Both the position numbers and the translations under genes were made by a program. DNA of 64,000 nt, taken from Ditylenchus dipsaci (taxonomy: Eukaryota > Nematoda > Chromadorea > Rhabditida > Anguinidae). A model generated the notes under the pieces. That model had not been told where the DNA came from and searched no databases. It saw nothing but the letters and a program-made list of their open reading frames with translations. Positions 54,301-63,829 of the stretch are shown piece by piece (the first letter of the stretch is position 1; every line of letters starts with the position of its first letter). The DNA is taken from the NCBI GenBank assembly GCA_004194705.1, contig SADC01001324.1:124001-188000 (forward strand), read 5' to 3'.

Positions 54301-56707
54301 GAGACATGCCGTGCCAGAAACACCTGAAAATTGGTTTTCGTAGTTCACCAAAGGGTTACTTAATTTCTGGTTTGAAGCAGTTTAGGATGCTTTAAGGTGG
54401 TTGAGAATGGTTCAGAGTGATATTCTCAGCAGTTGAACTGATCAAAGTGGTTTCTGATGCGTGAAATCGAGTTTTCGCAAAAAGTGTATTCCCCTTAAGT
54501 AAACCCTAAAAAACCATCTTTCAAGTGCTTTAGAATCCCACTCTGGTGGAATTCTGAGCGATATAATTTATTTAATATAAAAAAAATTTGGGTGAGAAAA
54601 GAGTATTTTTAGGGTAAGAAAAAAGTGTTTGCGGCGATAAAAGAGTATTTTGAGGGAAGATCACATTGCGGTAAAAAAAATTGCGGTGATTTCCAAGTGA
54701 TTTACGGTGAGAAAAAGGTACCATCCATAACTAATGGCTTGTTCACGTACTTCGAGTTTGTGTTCGAGTTCAAGTTCGGATCAAGGGTGTTCACCTAGCC
54801 AAAGACCTGAACTCGAACTTGAACTCGAAGGTATTGACGTACTTCGAGTTCGAGATCGGACTTGAAGTTATTTATTTATATAACTTGGATCACTCAAATC
54901 TCACCCCAGCGTGGCCAAAAGCCACTAAAAGTTGCTGTTCTAGGGGTTTACTATTGAAAGAGTCCAAGTTATGCACATGAATACCTTCAATTCCGACCTC
55001 GCACTCGAACTCGAAGTACGTGAACACCTTTGAGTTCGACTTCGTGTTCGAGTTCAATCTCGAGTTCGGATCAAAGGTGTTCACGTAGCCAAAAATCCGA
55101 ACTCGAACATGAACTCGAAGTACGTAAACAAGCCATAAAAGTAAATTTGCAGTAAAATTTTTCAATATGGCAAAATTTACGATTAATCATGCAATTTCTC
55201 AAATTGCGATTACGATTTGCCATTATTTCAAAAGCATGCATGCGATTATGCGTTGTGATTATTTTTGCCAAATTCTATTTTCAACCTTCAAAAGTTTTTT
55301 GGCTCTGTGTTTAAAGTGCAATAAACACGGTCTACCCCATAGTTTTGGCGTTAAAGGGTGGCCTTATATTAAAGACTGGCCTTCAATTAGAAATAAATAC
55401 GGTAACTATACAAGTCGCACTATATATTTTTCAGAATAATACACATGTTCAGACTTTTGAAAATATTCGGACGTCTACCGGCGAAGGTATATCAACGCAA
55501 AATTTTTGAAAATACCCATTACTTTTAAGACACCATATACTTACTCTGTAATTTCTCTTTGAGTGCGGATACCGGGGGTTAAAGAAAGTATCGAATCCTT
55601 AGCGGGAATGAAATTCTACGGATTATAAAAGACTTGAATGTATAAACAGTTACCATTCAGTATAATGCAGCTGGTGAATGACCTTGTCCGTAACTCCATA
55701 TTTTTCTGAGCTAACTTTTAACTTCCTGTAGGCAAAGTCTTCAAAAGCTTTTCTTCGATTGTGTATGCAGAGATATTGTCGCAAATATCTCTGTTTGCTT
55801 CATCATCTCCCAGTATCTTTCACATTTGGGCTAAAAGTGCAATTTTAAAATTTGGCTAGTAAATAATTAAAGAGGCAACCAGCGCGTTACACTGAAATCA
55901 AGGTGGGACCAGCAATTTATTTTCTGATGATTATTTCTATAAGCGTCTACCTTATCCGACGAAAGTTTTCTGCCTACTTTTCAAAAGTAGGATAAGGTCA
56001 TAAATATCAGATTTGAGTATAAACGAGTGAAAACAAGGATGATTTTTGAAAAATTGCTGGTCCCCACTTTAATTTGCAGTGTAACGCGCTGGAATCCCCT
56101 ATTAAAATTTTCCCAACCATTCCATTTCAACGCATTTACACAACATTCCCACAATAGTTGCATTTTGCTCAAAAGCCATCTGCCAAAAGTCCTCCACAGT
56201 TGAGCTGATGGTGCCTGAGCTGCAATATACATATAAGAGGTGTCTGGATGTGAGATATGTGAAGCGTTGATATATCCATCGGCATTGTCGGGGGAGGCAC
56301 TCAAGAGGACTCGTGTTTTGTCGTCTAAAATTTTTTTGATGTAATTTTGCAATTTGATAAGAAATTTTGGTGTTCTGTCAAAATCTTAAAAATTTTCAAC
56401 CATAACTTTAAAAAAATCAAAAAGTCAAGACCTACATGGAAGAATGTCTCTATATCGGTTCCTAACAAAATGAGCAATTTTCTGGCCGACACTACATCTA
56501 AATTCTTCAGTGGCTTGAAAGCTTGTCTGTTCTTTCTAATTTCCTATAATATTCAATACAATGAAATTTTTTATATTAAACCAAGAAATATTTCAGAAAC
56601 CAACCAGAAATTCAAAATTTAGCATATTCGAGTCCTCAGATTCCTTATCGAACTTCTCCAGAAAATCTCGGATTGCACTTTCTTGCACCAAATCCGAACT
56701 GCCATTA
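45330..56707 (-). CDS. Classical protein tyrosine phosphatase domain (gene span)
   Basis: Exons in transcript order: 56707-56605, 56535-56436, 56324-56118, 55830-55654, 45551-45442 and 45396-45330; candidate continuation at 30985-30911. Known role: hydrolyses phosphotyrosine. Seen in order: N-terminal helix (SAIRDFLEKFDKES, NMLNFEFL), substrate-recognition loop (VRNRYRDILPYDDKTRV), GYINASHI, YIAAQAPS, STVEDFWQMAFEQ, PKCERYW, HQLHYTEW joined to PDHGCP (WPD loop), and the catalytic loop HCSAGCGRTG with Cys and Arg intact. Exon junctions complete the Tyr of LPYDD, the Trp of WPDHG and the Ser of HCSAG. Single-base frame breaks lie at about 56206, 56125, 55810 and 45532. The 10.1-kb intron contains two Mutator-like copies. 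The subfamily is unresolved and the N-terminal region is unknown. Confidence 0.9.
45442..45551 (-). CDS. PTP exon: WPD loop to catalytic Cys
   Basis: Begins with the G of the Trp codon, then PDHGCP, one missing C near 45532, NGEKNVLEFMDVLNKLKEES, and GPILLHCS. Confidence 0.92.
45630..46560. repeat. Composite palindromic repeats with GGCGCC blocks
   Basis: C run at 45656, CCATAAAGGACCAGAAAAGC arm shared with 36370-36400, a GGCGCC block at 45995-46090, and a palindrome 46088-46520 with TTTGGCTCCGAGTTGGCTTT at its centre. No gene recognised. Confidence 0.65.
46676..48388 (-). mobile_element. Mutator-like element, copy A
   Basis: 1713 bp with inverted ends ending AAATGTACCACCAAA...GTGAGAATTTGGCCGC and subterminal GGCGGCCAAATTC repeats. 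Near-identical to copy B in inverted orientation. Carries a broken transposase on the minus strand. The exact target duplication is unclear. Confidence 0.88.
47510..47960 (-). pseudogene. Mutator-like transposase C-terminal fragment, copy A
   Basis: ARATCYEFHAGLSSF, LTLIAHWNQKWNEHRRIMGD, FHQSWLLKEDHHGWFYRFAS and PTNNGLEGTK. TNNxLE is the hallmark C-terminal motif of Mutator-like transposases. A possible SWIM-type Cys segment (SCTCPKG) lies downstream at about 47370. The N-terminal catalytic part is absent or unrecognisable. Confidence 0.75.
48817..49495. repeat. Palindromic element with CAGGGTGTCCC end
   Basis: Left end CAGGGTGTCCCAAAAAATCC; arms TTATAAGTTGACAGGACAAA (48950) and its complement (49418), CCCGGGAATTTTCAG-type mirror at 48990/49380. 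The right end is cut off by the CCGCCTAATTTAC array. Confidence 0.75.
49538..49632. repeat. Tandem array, unit CCGCCTAATTTACTTCTTTT
   Basis: About five units of 18-20 bp in direct orientation. Confidence 0.85.
49690..49925. repeat. Copy of the CCGGAATGGCCAAAAG palindrome family
   Basis: Shares GGAATGGCCAAAAG, TTGGGGTTTACTAAAGGGG and ATTGAGCGGATCAGA with 21240-21640; inverted GATCGGACCCGAATCTGATC near 49890. Confidence 0.75.
50275..50395. repeat. GGCGCC-rich block
   Basis: Repeated GGCGCCGGGCG motifs as at 27600-28145, here next to the TTTATGCGGTAGGCCCCAGT repeat (50170). Confidence 0.75.
50709..50895. mobile_element. 187-bp pogo-like MITE, TA duplication
   Basis: Ends CAGTCAAACCTCGATATAG / CTATATCGAGGTTTGACTG, repeated GTGTCACTATATTGGAG inside, TA at 50707-50708 and 50896-50897. 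Confidence 0.92.
51119..51212. mobile_element. 94-bp MITE of the TACCGTATTTCCACTAATA family
   Basis: Ends CCGTATTTCCACTAATAG / TTATTAGAGAAAATACGG, TA duplication. Nested in the pogo-like element. Confidence 0.88.
51985..52435 (+). pseudogene. Mutator-like transposase C-terminal fragment, copy B
   Basis: Same coding remnant as copy A (CYEEFHAGLSSF, HWNQKWNEHRRIMG, PTNNGLEGTK), followed at about 52580 by SSDISCTCPKG and, after a frame break, YEVCKLSLMVMES with a basic tail. This is a SWIM-like end typical of the superfamily. Confidence 0.75.
53378..54140 (-). pseudogene. piggyBac-family transposase remnant
   Basis: On the minus strand AVDRMDQKK is followed by FLFVLDSSIHNAWQLHRR and GYLEFRRYVTTSYLRS. 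These match the piggyBac core motif MGGVDxxDQ...LxDxxxxNAW and the strand after it. After VRYDGFNHWMVDADSRPRC only traces of the Cys-rich tail remain. A stop and frame changes interrupt it. TTAACCC at 53378 resembles a piggyBac end; the other end was not found. Confidence 0.75.
54310..54560. repeat. Copy of the GGGTTTACT palindrome family
   Basis: Inverted TTGGTTTTCGTAGTTCACC / TAAACCCTAAAAAACCA and GGTTCAGAGTGATATTCT; diverged relative of 49690-49925. Confidence 0.6.
54736..55134. repeat. Foldback with GAACTCGAAC repeat arms
   Basis: Ends GGCTTGTTCACGTACTTCG / CGAAGTACGTAAACAAGCC; arms and centre consist of GAACTCGAACTTGAACTCGA and its complement. No clean duplication found. Confidence 0.85.
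55654..55830 (-). CDS. PTP exon: PKCERYW to the Trp of the WPD loop
   Basis: Starts PKCERYW; one missing base near 55810; then RKLKVSSEKYGVTDKVIHQL, HYTEW. Acceptor CTTTTAG, donor GTAACT splitting the Trp codon (TG|G). Confidence 0.88.
55871..56100. mobile_element. MITE of the CAGCGCGTTACAC family in a short PTP intron
   Basis: Inverted ends AACCAGCGCGTTACACTG / CAGTGTAACGCGCTGGAATC and inner GGGACCAGCAATTT / AAATTGCTGGTCCCC. It starts 18 bp beyond the donor of the exon at 56118-56324. Confidence 0.85.
56118..56324 (-). CDS. PTP exon: YINAS to PTP motif EDFWQM
   Basis: DDKTRVLLSASPDN, GYINASHI, YMYIAAQAPS, one missing base near 56206, then STVEDFWQMAFEQNATIVGM and KCVEM. Acceptor AAATTTTAG, donor GTTGGG (an alternative GTAAAT lies at 56139). 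Confidence 0.92.
56436..56535 (-). CDS. PTP exon: NRYRDILPY motif
   Basis: KEQTSFQATEEFRCSVGQK, then IAHFVRNRYRDILP with the Tyr completed across the intron. Acceptor AAATTAG, donor GTAGGT. Confidence 0.9.
56605..56707 (-). CDS. PTP exon: N-terminal helices of the domain
   Basis: NGSSDLVQESAIRDFLEKFD, KESEDSNMLNFEFL. Helix content and position fit the alpha-1'/alpha-2' region of PTP domains. Acceptor CTCTAAAG is weak; donor GTTGGT. Confidence 0.65.
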
Positions 56708-56992
56708 CTTTAGAGGTATTACTAGTTTTTGAGCTACCATAACAGAACCAGATCTTTTCTTCAGCTTCTTTTGGTTTCTAAAAGACGGATGCCCTTCATT
56801 GATTATTAGGACAAAGAGCTGGGGAGTAGAGAAGACAAAAAGCAGTGGTGATTATTGCGAGCACCTCCACTCCCCTTCCCCGATTAGATGGTGTTGCTGC
56901 TGCTGCAGAGTGACAAAAATATTTCACAAGAAGTTTAAGTAAGACACAAAACATTTCTATCAGCTAATTGAGTGTTCTCACAAGAAACCTAT

Positions 56993-57610
56993 CTAACCAA
57001 TGTTTGCGTTGCTTTGGACAAAAGAAACCACACTATCAAAATTTGACACAGCAATAAAAATAGTAACACTTCCAGCGATTTGAATGCAGCCAGTCAGTGT
57101 GAAAAATAGCTTTGTCGTAGTTGCCTTTTTAGTTCTTCGTAGGACAAATTGAATTTTAAAAAGATGGCTGGGAGAGGAGAACAGCATGACTAATCACAGT
57201 CCTGAAATAAGTTGGATGATTTACATTTAGTTAATCAGTTTTTTCATGTTTTATTAAACCCCAACAAGTATTAAAAAAAAGTCAGTAAATCATCTTATAA
57301 CACGGCAAAGCATCTCAGTAAAAATCTGATCACAATGAAGTGAGCAGTACCGCGATTGCAAGGAGGGAGTAGCAGTGGTGACCCCAACCCCCCCTCCCCA
57401 GCTCTCTTGAACAAGGTAAATTGTGGTCCTGCATGGAAGCTTATAAAATGGTGACTGTGCTATTTCACTAAAGTCCGCCAAGCTCACCGACAGCTTGATC
57501 CAAGCATATTCAGACCAATAAATAGTAAACTCAAAAAGTTTTTTACTTGCTGGACTTTTATTGGGGCACCATGGTGACATGGGAATGGGGGTACAGACTG
57601 GACTAGACAT
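56993..57610 (-). CDS. Possible membrane-associated coding exons (uncertain)
   Basis: Two open minus-strand stretches, 57610-57290 (LFEFTIYWSEYAWIKLSVSL, Cys-containing) and 57187-56993 (TLTGCIQIAGSVTIFIAVS, hydrophobic). The first is longer than chance suggests. I could not fix splice partners or a family; they could be upstream PTP exons or noncoding sequence. Confidence 0.3.
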
Positions 57611-58303
57611 AATAAGAAACTAGATAATGAGTGGTGATAATTCTCTAGATTAAATACTAAGTCGGCATATTTTGGCTACCGTATGATAAAAGATCTATTT
57701 GCTTTTTCAGCTTTAGACAGTACGCTTCATCTGAGGCAAAACAAATACAACCTAGTCTGTTGAGCACAGTATATCCAAAAGTCGACACATGTGCCCAAAA
57801 TTGTGCATATCTTCACTAAAACTGGACACATTTTGAAAAACTGGGACTTTTTTCACGAAACTAGCCACAAAACCAAAAGAAGTGGCAATTTTTTCGTATA
57901 TACCGGGCACTTTTTCGTTTTTCCATAAATTTTATAACATTCGAATTTGATTCAAATTATTTGAATGTTTGTTTTCTTGAGAGGAAATTGAAATTTTTTG
58001 TAGAGTTTTGGATTAGGAGAACATTTTTTGTATGCAAATCGACCATGCTGGTTTCCACCTGATTTCCAAAAATTGTGATCAAAAATGTGATCTATAGAGA
58101 GAGCCGCGGGTCTTTTTGGCATAACTGTTGCCATTCTCATAAATGACCGGCAAAATCGAAATCCCTGCGATATTCCGGACTAGACTAGACGAAGACAACT
58201 GGCAAAAGCCTTCACAATTTGAGTTAAAAAAATTGCCGGACCCTAGGTGGGAACGAACTTTTTGGGTGATCACTATGGAGAGAGTCGACTGTAGCTCTAT
58301 CGA

Positions 58304-58500
58304 CCGTAACACACTCATTTGATCACAACTCATTTGATCCACTCATTGATCCCACTCATTTAATCCCAACTCATTTGATCACAACTCATTTGATCCCAAC
58401 TCATTTGATCCCACCTCATTTGATCCCAACTCATTTGATCACAACTCATTTAATCCCACCTCATTGATCACAACTCATTTAATCCCACCTCATTTGATCC
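58304..58500. repeat. One-armed tandem array, unit CAACTCATTTGATCC
   Basis: About 13 copies of a 14-15 bp unit in one orientation, starting CGTAACACACTCATTTGATC. That start resembles the CGTTAACACGCATTTGAG end of the foldback at 33045. Confidence 0.9.
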
Positions 58501-58604
58501 CAATTTCAAAAATTTGTATTTCAAAGTTTTGAAAGCATGATGGTCTTTACTTAAGTTTTATTTGGTAGAAAAATCTTTGTTATCGGTTGGTTTTAGCAAT
58601 ATCG

Positions 58605-59792
58605 ATGGCTATAAACGTGGGTGATGCCTCGCTGATCGGTGAGCCTAACGAAGGTGAAAACATACCGTATCAACCATCTGTTCAGGTAAAGAACCTTTGT
58701 TATTTTTTTTTATTTATTGGTACTTTAGGGATTTTGTCTCTAACAAATCGAGGAAAGCAGTGCCTAATCGCAGGTGGCTATGAATTTGTGAAAAGCAGAG
58801 TAGTAGCAACGGACAATTCAAAACTGGCGCTGCATCAAGACGAGTAAGTGCAACGGTACGGCGAAAACCATATTTGGGTCCATCGACGTCTTTGCCTACT
58901 CAATCCTCATATCTGTATACAGAGTCCTAATGCCCATATGTAATTTATCATTTTTCCTTTTCAAAACGATATGTATGTTTACAGCGTCGGAATGTCATAG
59001 CGAAGGTTAAACTGTTGCAAACGCCAATTTTGTGTCTTCGTCTACTGCAATCGTGGTCTCAGAAAAAGCAGGCTTAACAGATGCTCAGCTTTGTCGCTGC
59101 CGACAGATAAAGCCTTGCAAGATCGAGTTCTTCGTCAGAAGAAGCCAATTGGTTCCACCAGCGTCGATAAGCCAGTGAAGGAAATTGAATGGTTAGACTT
59201 TTCACAAAAAACGGAAAGCGGTGATCAATTTCTGAAAACACGATTCTAGGTAACTTTATACTTATCTTTGTATCGCCCTATCATCTAAAAAAATCACCAG
59301 TGAGTCTGAACCTGATATGCCAGTATTTCGTCTTCGGTGGGCGGTCGATGACTTTCTTTTGTGCTCCCATAATTTCGTGCAGCTATACGGTCAACGTGTT
59401 CAGGGAGAAACCACCTGCCGTGTGTATACGCCTTGCTACGACAAGTCAACTGAAATTTCTTGAGGATGTTTCGCGTTTGAGAAAACGAGACAACTGGTCG
59501 TCAGGTATGCATCCTAAATCATTCTGAACATTGTAAAATTTTTTTAATCATTGAGCAAGATTGAATCCTGTTGAAGTGCTGCGCCAACCTCGTCGTCCAG
59601 AATATGACTATCGCGAAGCAAAAATATAAAGATTGGTCCGTGGTTATCAGCCGTTACATCGATGGAGTTCCAAAAGCCGTGCACATCACTGGCAAAGTTT
59701 TCAGTAGTGAAGTGGGAGAAGAAGAAAATGAAGATTCTAAGACTAATATGTTTTCGTTTTCACATTATTTGTTCGTTACAATTGTCAAATAA
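58605..59792 (+). CDS. FLYWCH-type zinc-finger protein gene
   Basis: First exon about 58605-58685 (ATG at 58605), donor GTAAAG, next exon from 58729. FLYWCH signature: TNRGKQCLIAGGYEFVKSRV, then after one missing base WRCIKTSKCNGTAK. The aromatic, Trp-x-Cys and Cys positions fit this DNA-binding finger. Later open stretches include SLPTDKALQDRVLRQKKPIG, FRLRWAVDDFLLCSHNF, and a last exon with PRRPEYDYREA and an acidic tail ending at TAA 59790-59792, overlapping AATAAA. Several frame breaks prevent one continuous model. FLYWCH fingers occur in host regulators and in Mutator-like transposons; no DDE segment is visible here, so host versus transposon origin is open. Confidence 0.6.
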
Positions 59793-59879
59793 AAAAATGC
59801 TTCTCTCGCTGGTTGTTTTGGGGTAAGTATGAGTACGGTCAATAATAATTGGTCTTTATTATTCAATACAAGATAATAA

Positions 59880-60600
59880 CAAATTTAGAGCCCTTTCAGA
59901 TTAATACAATGATACATATAAATAATGAATCACTAAAGCCAATGATTCAAATTAGCAGTGCTTCAAATACACCAAAAAAAGGTGGTACTTTTCTAGTACC
60001 AAAATACTTATTCTAGTACCAAAATTTTCATTTTCTGAACTTTTCTCTCTTTCTCTTCACTTTGTAGGTACACTTTTGAAATTTTTTAACTATCTGTAGC
60101 CCTGAATCTCAGCTACTCAACAAGATATCTTTTTCAGTAAAAAAAAAATTAAAAAGCTGGAGATTAGGGTCTGAATAGAGGAACTGGTCGAAAAGTTACT
60201 TCATACAAAGCTCAAAATCAAACATTCTTTTTACAACAGAAGAAATCAGTGAAGGTATTAGAAAGCTAAGCATTTCTGGTAACAGTTCATGTGAAGAAAA
60301 CTCAACTTACAAAGAGTTTTCTTCATATAATAAATTTAATCGTATGTAACTAAGAAAAGTATTTTGTACTAGGTTTAAGTAATACCCAAAAAAACATATT
60401 AATTTGAATATAGCTAATTTGAATAGTGACAAAAGCGCGAAATCACGTTTTAATTGAATCATTGATTCAAATTGCCAACACTGGTTGCAATAGGTTTCAT
60501 TATAAACCTATTGTCTTGACTGGAAAAGTCGTTCGAACGAACGCAACAATCCTTACAAAATTCACTAGAAAAACAAAATAAGACAGTTAAAATTCTTAAG
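59880..60600. other. Intergenic sequence, no gene recognised
   Basis: Between the convergent FLYWCH and H3-like genes. Scattered partial repeats of ATTCAAATTAGC and TTCTAGTACCAAAAT only. Confidence 0.5.
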
Positions 60601-60609
60601 AAACAACTT

Positions 60610-60615
60610 TTTATT
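60610..60615 (-). terminator. Polyadenylation signal of the H3-like gene
   Basis: AATAAA on the minus strand, 65 bases after the stop. Replication-dependent histone mRNAs end in a stem-loop instead, so this fits a replacement or centromeric variant. Confidence 0.6.
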
Positions 60616-60679
60616 GCAAAAACAACATGAAACAACTATAAATGTAAACTGTGAACATGAAAAATAACAAAGCCTATCA

Positions 60680-61188
60680 CTACTTTTTCAGGAAGTAAAG
60701 CTCTGGTCGAGTCAATTCTCCACGGATTCGCCGAGCTAACTGAATGTCCACGGGCATCACTGTAACACGCTTGGCATGCATGGCGAGCAAATTAGCATCT
60801 TCGAATAGCCAGTCAAATAAATTTCTGCAACTTCCTAAAAAAAACAGGATAAGGGTCAAACGCATTCCAAGAAGCAGAAAGCAAACCTGAAGGCACATCA
60901 TTGCGTTTGGCTGAAACCGCATCCCACCTTTGACGTTGGCTGTGATGCTCCGGATCAAACGAATGAAAGCTCGCCTCGGAATCAATAGATTTGGGTGGCT
61001 TGCAACTTGCGAATTTCATCTAAGACTCCTATTCCTGAAATATACATACCGTAAAAACGCAAAAGTCGTAAACAAGAAAACCTGCTTCGTACTCTGCTTC
61101 TGTTTCTTGATCTTTGGGATAAGAGACGACGGTTAGGACCAGGACCGGCATAAGCAACTGTGTTCTCGCTTTGAATGACACCAGACAT
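60680..61188 (-). CDS. Divergent histone H3 variant, candidate CENP-A
   Basis: Exons 61188-61082, 61034-60897 and 60834-60680. Short basic tail ([20 protein letters not shown]), then the histone fold: [65 protein letters not shown] and [13 protein letters not shown]. The latter blocks match H3 alpha-2/alpha-3 closely. Compared with canonical H3 it has an altered alpha-N/alpha-1, LL instead of LC after LFEDxN (as in human CENP-A AYLL), and an extension [12 protein letters not shown] where H3 stops at GERA. It is intron-containing and uses AATAAA. About three one-base frame breaks (near 61035, 60985, 60810). Role inferred: nucleosome variant, perhaps centromeric. Confidence 0.8.
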
Positions 61189-61414
61189 GTTCTTAGTTGA
61201 GAGAGGATGAGTATAGCAAAGATCTAGAAATACGATTTTAGCTGATGTAATTAAAAAGTTAGCTGGAAATGTTTTAGAGCAATCAACAAACTTTGAGGTC
61301 ATAAAATAATCAAGAGATATGATCACTTATCAATGATCAGACAAGAACTCGGAAAGATAAAACATGGTTAAGTAAAAGGATAATGTGCGTATTAAAGTTG
61401 AATGGCATACGACT

Positions 61415-61460
61415 TGATACAACTAGTGACTTGATACACTATCGACTTGATACATTTTAA
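61415..61460. repeat. GACTTGATACA array
   Basis: Three to four copies of GACTTGATACA(A/C); the same motif recurs at 63665-63750. Confidence 0.8.
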
Positions 61461-61534
61461 ATCCTATACTCATACCTTCCAAATTAACTTTTTGAAAAGC
61501 TTCCCAAATACCCCATATCGAACGTGGGTCAACT

Positions 61535-62580
61535 GGCGGCCACCGACTGGCGGCACCCAGCTGGCGGCTACTATGACTACTACCTTTTACACTGACTATC
61601 TAAAAGTACACTAATTACCTAAATGGTATCTCCACCTTCGAAACACATCTTCTGACCGAACTAGCTGCGCCAGCGTGACCCCATAGACTCTTGATCTGTG
61701 TACCTAGGTGGTTGTACCTAGAGTTGGTTAATTACCGGTCATAATCTTTCGCGGTAATATACCGGTCATAATCTTTTTTTCGGTCATATTCTGGTCATAA
61801 TCTTTTTATCATATTAAAAAAATTTTATCGATTAATCTCTTTTATTGCTTCAACGCCGACTTTCTTGCACTTCTAAACAAACATTATCAGTACCCTCAAA
61901 TACTTTCATGCGATGCGCGCACTCACTTACCTTAGACATAATTCCGAGCAAGACTCTTGGAAAAAATGCATTAAGAGGCTCTTTTGCCCAGCTCCAGACC
62001 AAACATGCCCAAACAGGCAAATGGTCGAATTTAAAATGTCCAAAACTCAATTTTTATCAACCACCAGAACTCAAAAACAATGTCTTTTTCGAGCTTCTGA
62101 GGCAATTTTAGGTCGATATAGGGTGTTTGGAAACACTTTAAAAAAAATTGATTTAGGGGGGGGGGTATATCCAAGTAGGGTCTGTTTTTCTACTTTTTGT
62201 GGTTTGATAAACATGTTTGAGTCCATCCTAACACACGCTGGTCTACCCTGCACCTAAGCGTTAACAAAAACAGGAAGAACTGGTCGTACACCTTCAATGA
62301 AAAACAAAAAAAAAACAGACGAAATTGCATAGTGAGAACACCTTAGACTTCCACGGACATCGACCAACACCTGCACCTACACAGCCCATTGTAAGAAACC
62401 TCATAGTATTTTAATATAAACTAGGAACAATTGTCCCTCTTATACTGGCCGGAAACTATCGGCGCCGGGAGCTATTGTTCATATCCGCTTGTATTTGGTG
62501 GTATAAGTTGTGATGGCCGCAAGTTGGGATGGCCGCCAGTCGGGGCCGCCAGTTGGTATGGCCGCCAGTTAGGATTTACC
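61535..62580. repeat. Foldback-like region with AACTGGCGGCC arms
   Basis: Left arm 61535-61570 (AACTGGCGGCCACC, three units), right arm 62510-62575 (GGCCGCCAGTT, four units, inverted). Between are ACCGGTCATAATCTTT repeats (61730-61800), a GATGCGC repeat piece (61910-62000), a G run at 62156 and TCGATATAGGGTGTTTGG. Confidence 0.65.
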
Positions 62581-62959
62581 CCATACCGACCCACAATGGC
62601 CTGAGAAGCTCAAAAAACATTTTTTTGTTCCGATCTATAAAATTTTTAAAAAATGTTAGTCATATAAAAGGTTCGTTGTACCAAGGTGAGTTTGTCTGCA
62701 AAATTATGAAAAAATGTTCGTTATAATGTCGAGGTTCGTTACATCAACGTAAACTTGATATGTTTTAGTCAAATACAACCAAATTGAGCCGAGGGGTCGT
62801 TATATCAAGGGTGTCGTTATATCGAGCGTTCTTTATATCGAGTTCGACTGTACTTCGGGTGATCTCAAAACTCAATTTTATTGACCAGAACTCAAAAATA
62901 ATGCCTTTGTTGAGCTTCTGAGGCGATTTTAGGTCGATATAGGTGTCTGAGAACATTAA

Positions 62960-63535
62960 AAAAATGTTGATTGTGTGGGGGGGGGACGATACCCAACTCG
63001 TATCAATCCCAACTCGTCTAATTTTTTCTCGTTCTAATTTCAACTCGTCCTAATCCTATATCCTAAGTAGTACCAGTGAAAAGCATTTCGGCTAATCGCC
63101 TCCTCCCCTCCCCCAACGCACACCGGTTTAAGAAATGGTTGTGTAGTTGAGTCTCAATAAATCACCGCCCCCCCCCCCCCCGAAACTCTGATTTGATGAC
63201 ATTTATTGCTGATGACAATTTTTCGAGACCCGATTATAGGTCGAAAGGCACTAATTCAAGACCCTATTTTCTTTTATTACAAGCAAACAGATTGAATCAA
63301 CAACAAATCAAGAGACATATTCAACAAAAATTCAGCTGCATTCCTTTCTTCTTCTGAGCTGCTGACCACGTTCTGCTCTTCATTTGCGAGAAAAATGTGG
63401 ACGAGGTGAAATTGAGACGAGATGGATTGATACGATTGGGATTGATACGAGTTGGATTGAGACGAGTTGGGACATGCGAGTCGGGATTGATACCAGTTGG
63501 TTTTTACCGGGGGGGGGGGGGGTGGGTTTATATGC
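62960..63535. repeat. Foldback-like region with AACTCGTCTAAT/ATTGAGACGAGTT arms and G/C runs
   Basis: Left arm 62990-63055, right arm 63400-63500 in inverted orientation, a G run at 62977, a C run at 63168 and a G run at 63509. The ORF antisense to the arms is compositionally repetitive and not counted as a gene. Confidence 0.7.
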
Positions 63536-63659
63536 AAGTAACGCCGAAACTTTTTACTTAGTTTAAGCTTTCTCAATATATTATTGTCATAAATTGCGGT
63601 TTAGAAATGTCAGCAAGTTTTATAATTACGGTCACTGACGGCAGGACATAACTTAAATG

Positions 63660-63755
63660 GTATAACACCAACTTGATACAAGTTGTGACTTGATAAATCG
63701 ACTTGATAAATCAACTTGATACACTGTCGACTTGATTAATCAACATGATACACTC
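63660..63755. repeat. GACTTGATAAATC array
   Basis: Six to seven copies of an 11-13 bp ACTTGATAMA motif. Confidence 0.85.
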
Positions 63756-63829
63756 TTAGTATAACCTAATTTCCCAATTATATGGGATGGAAAGAAAAGC
63801 AAAAGAAGTTTATTTATGCAAAAAAGCGA

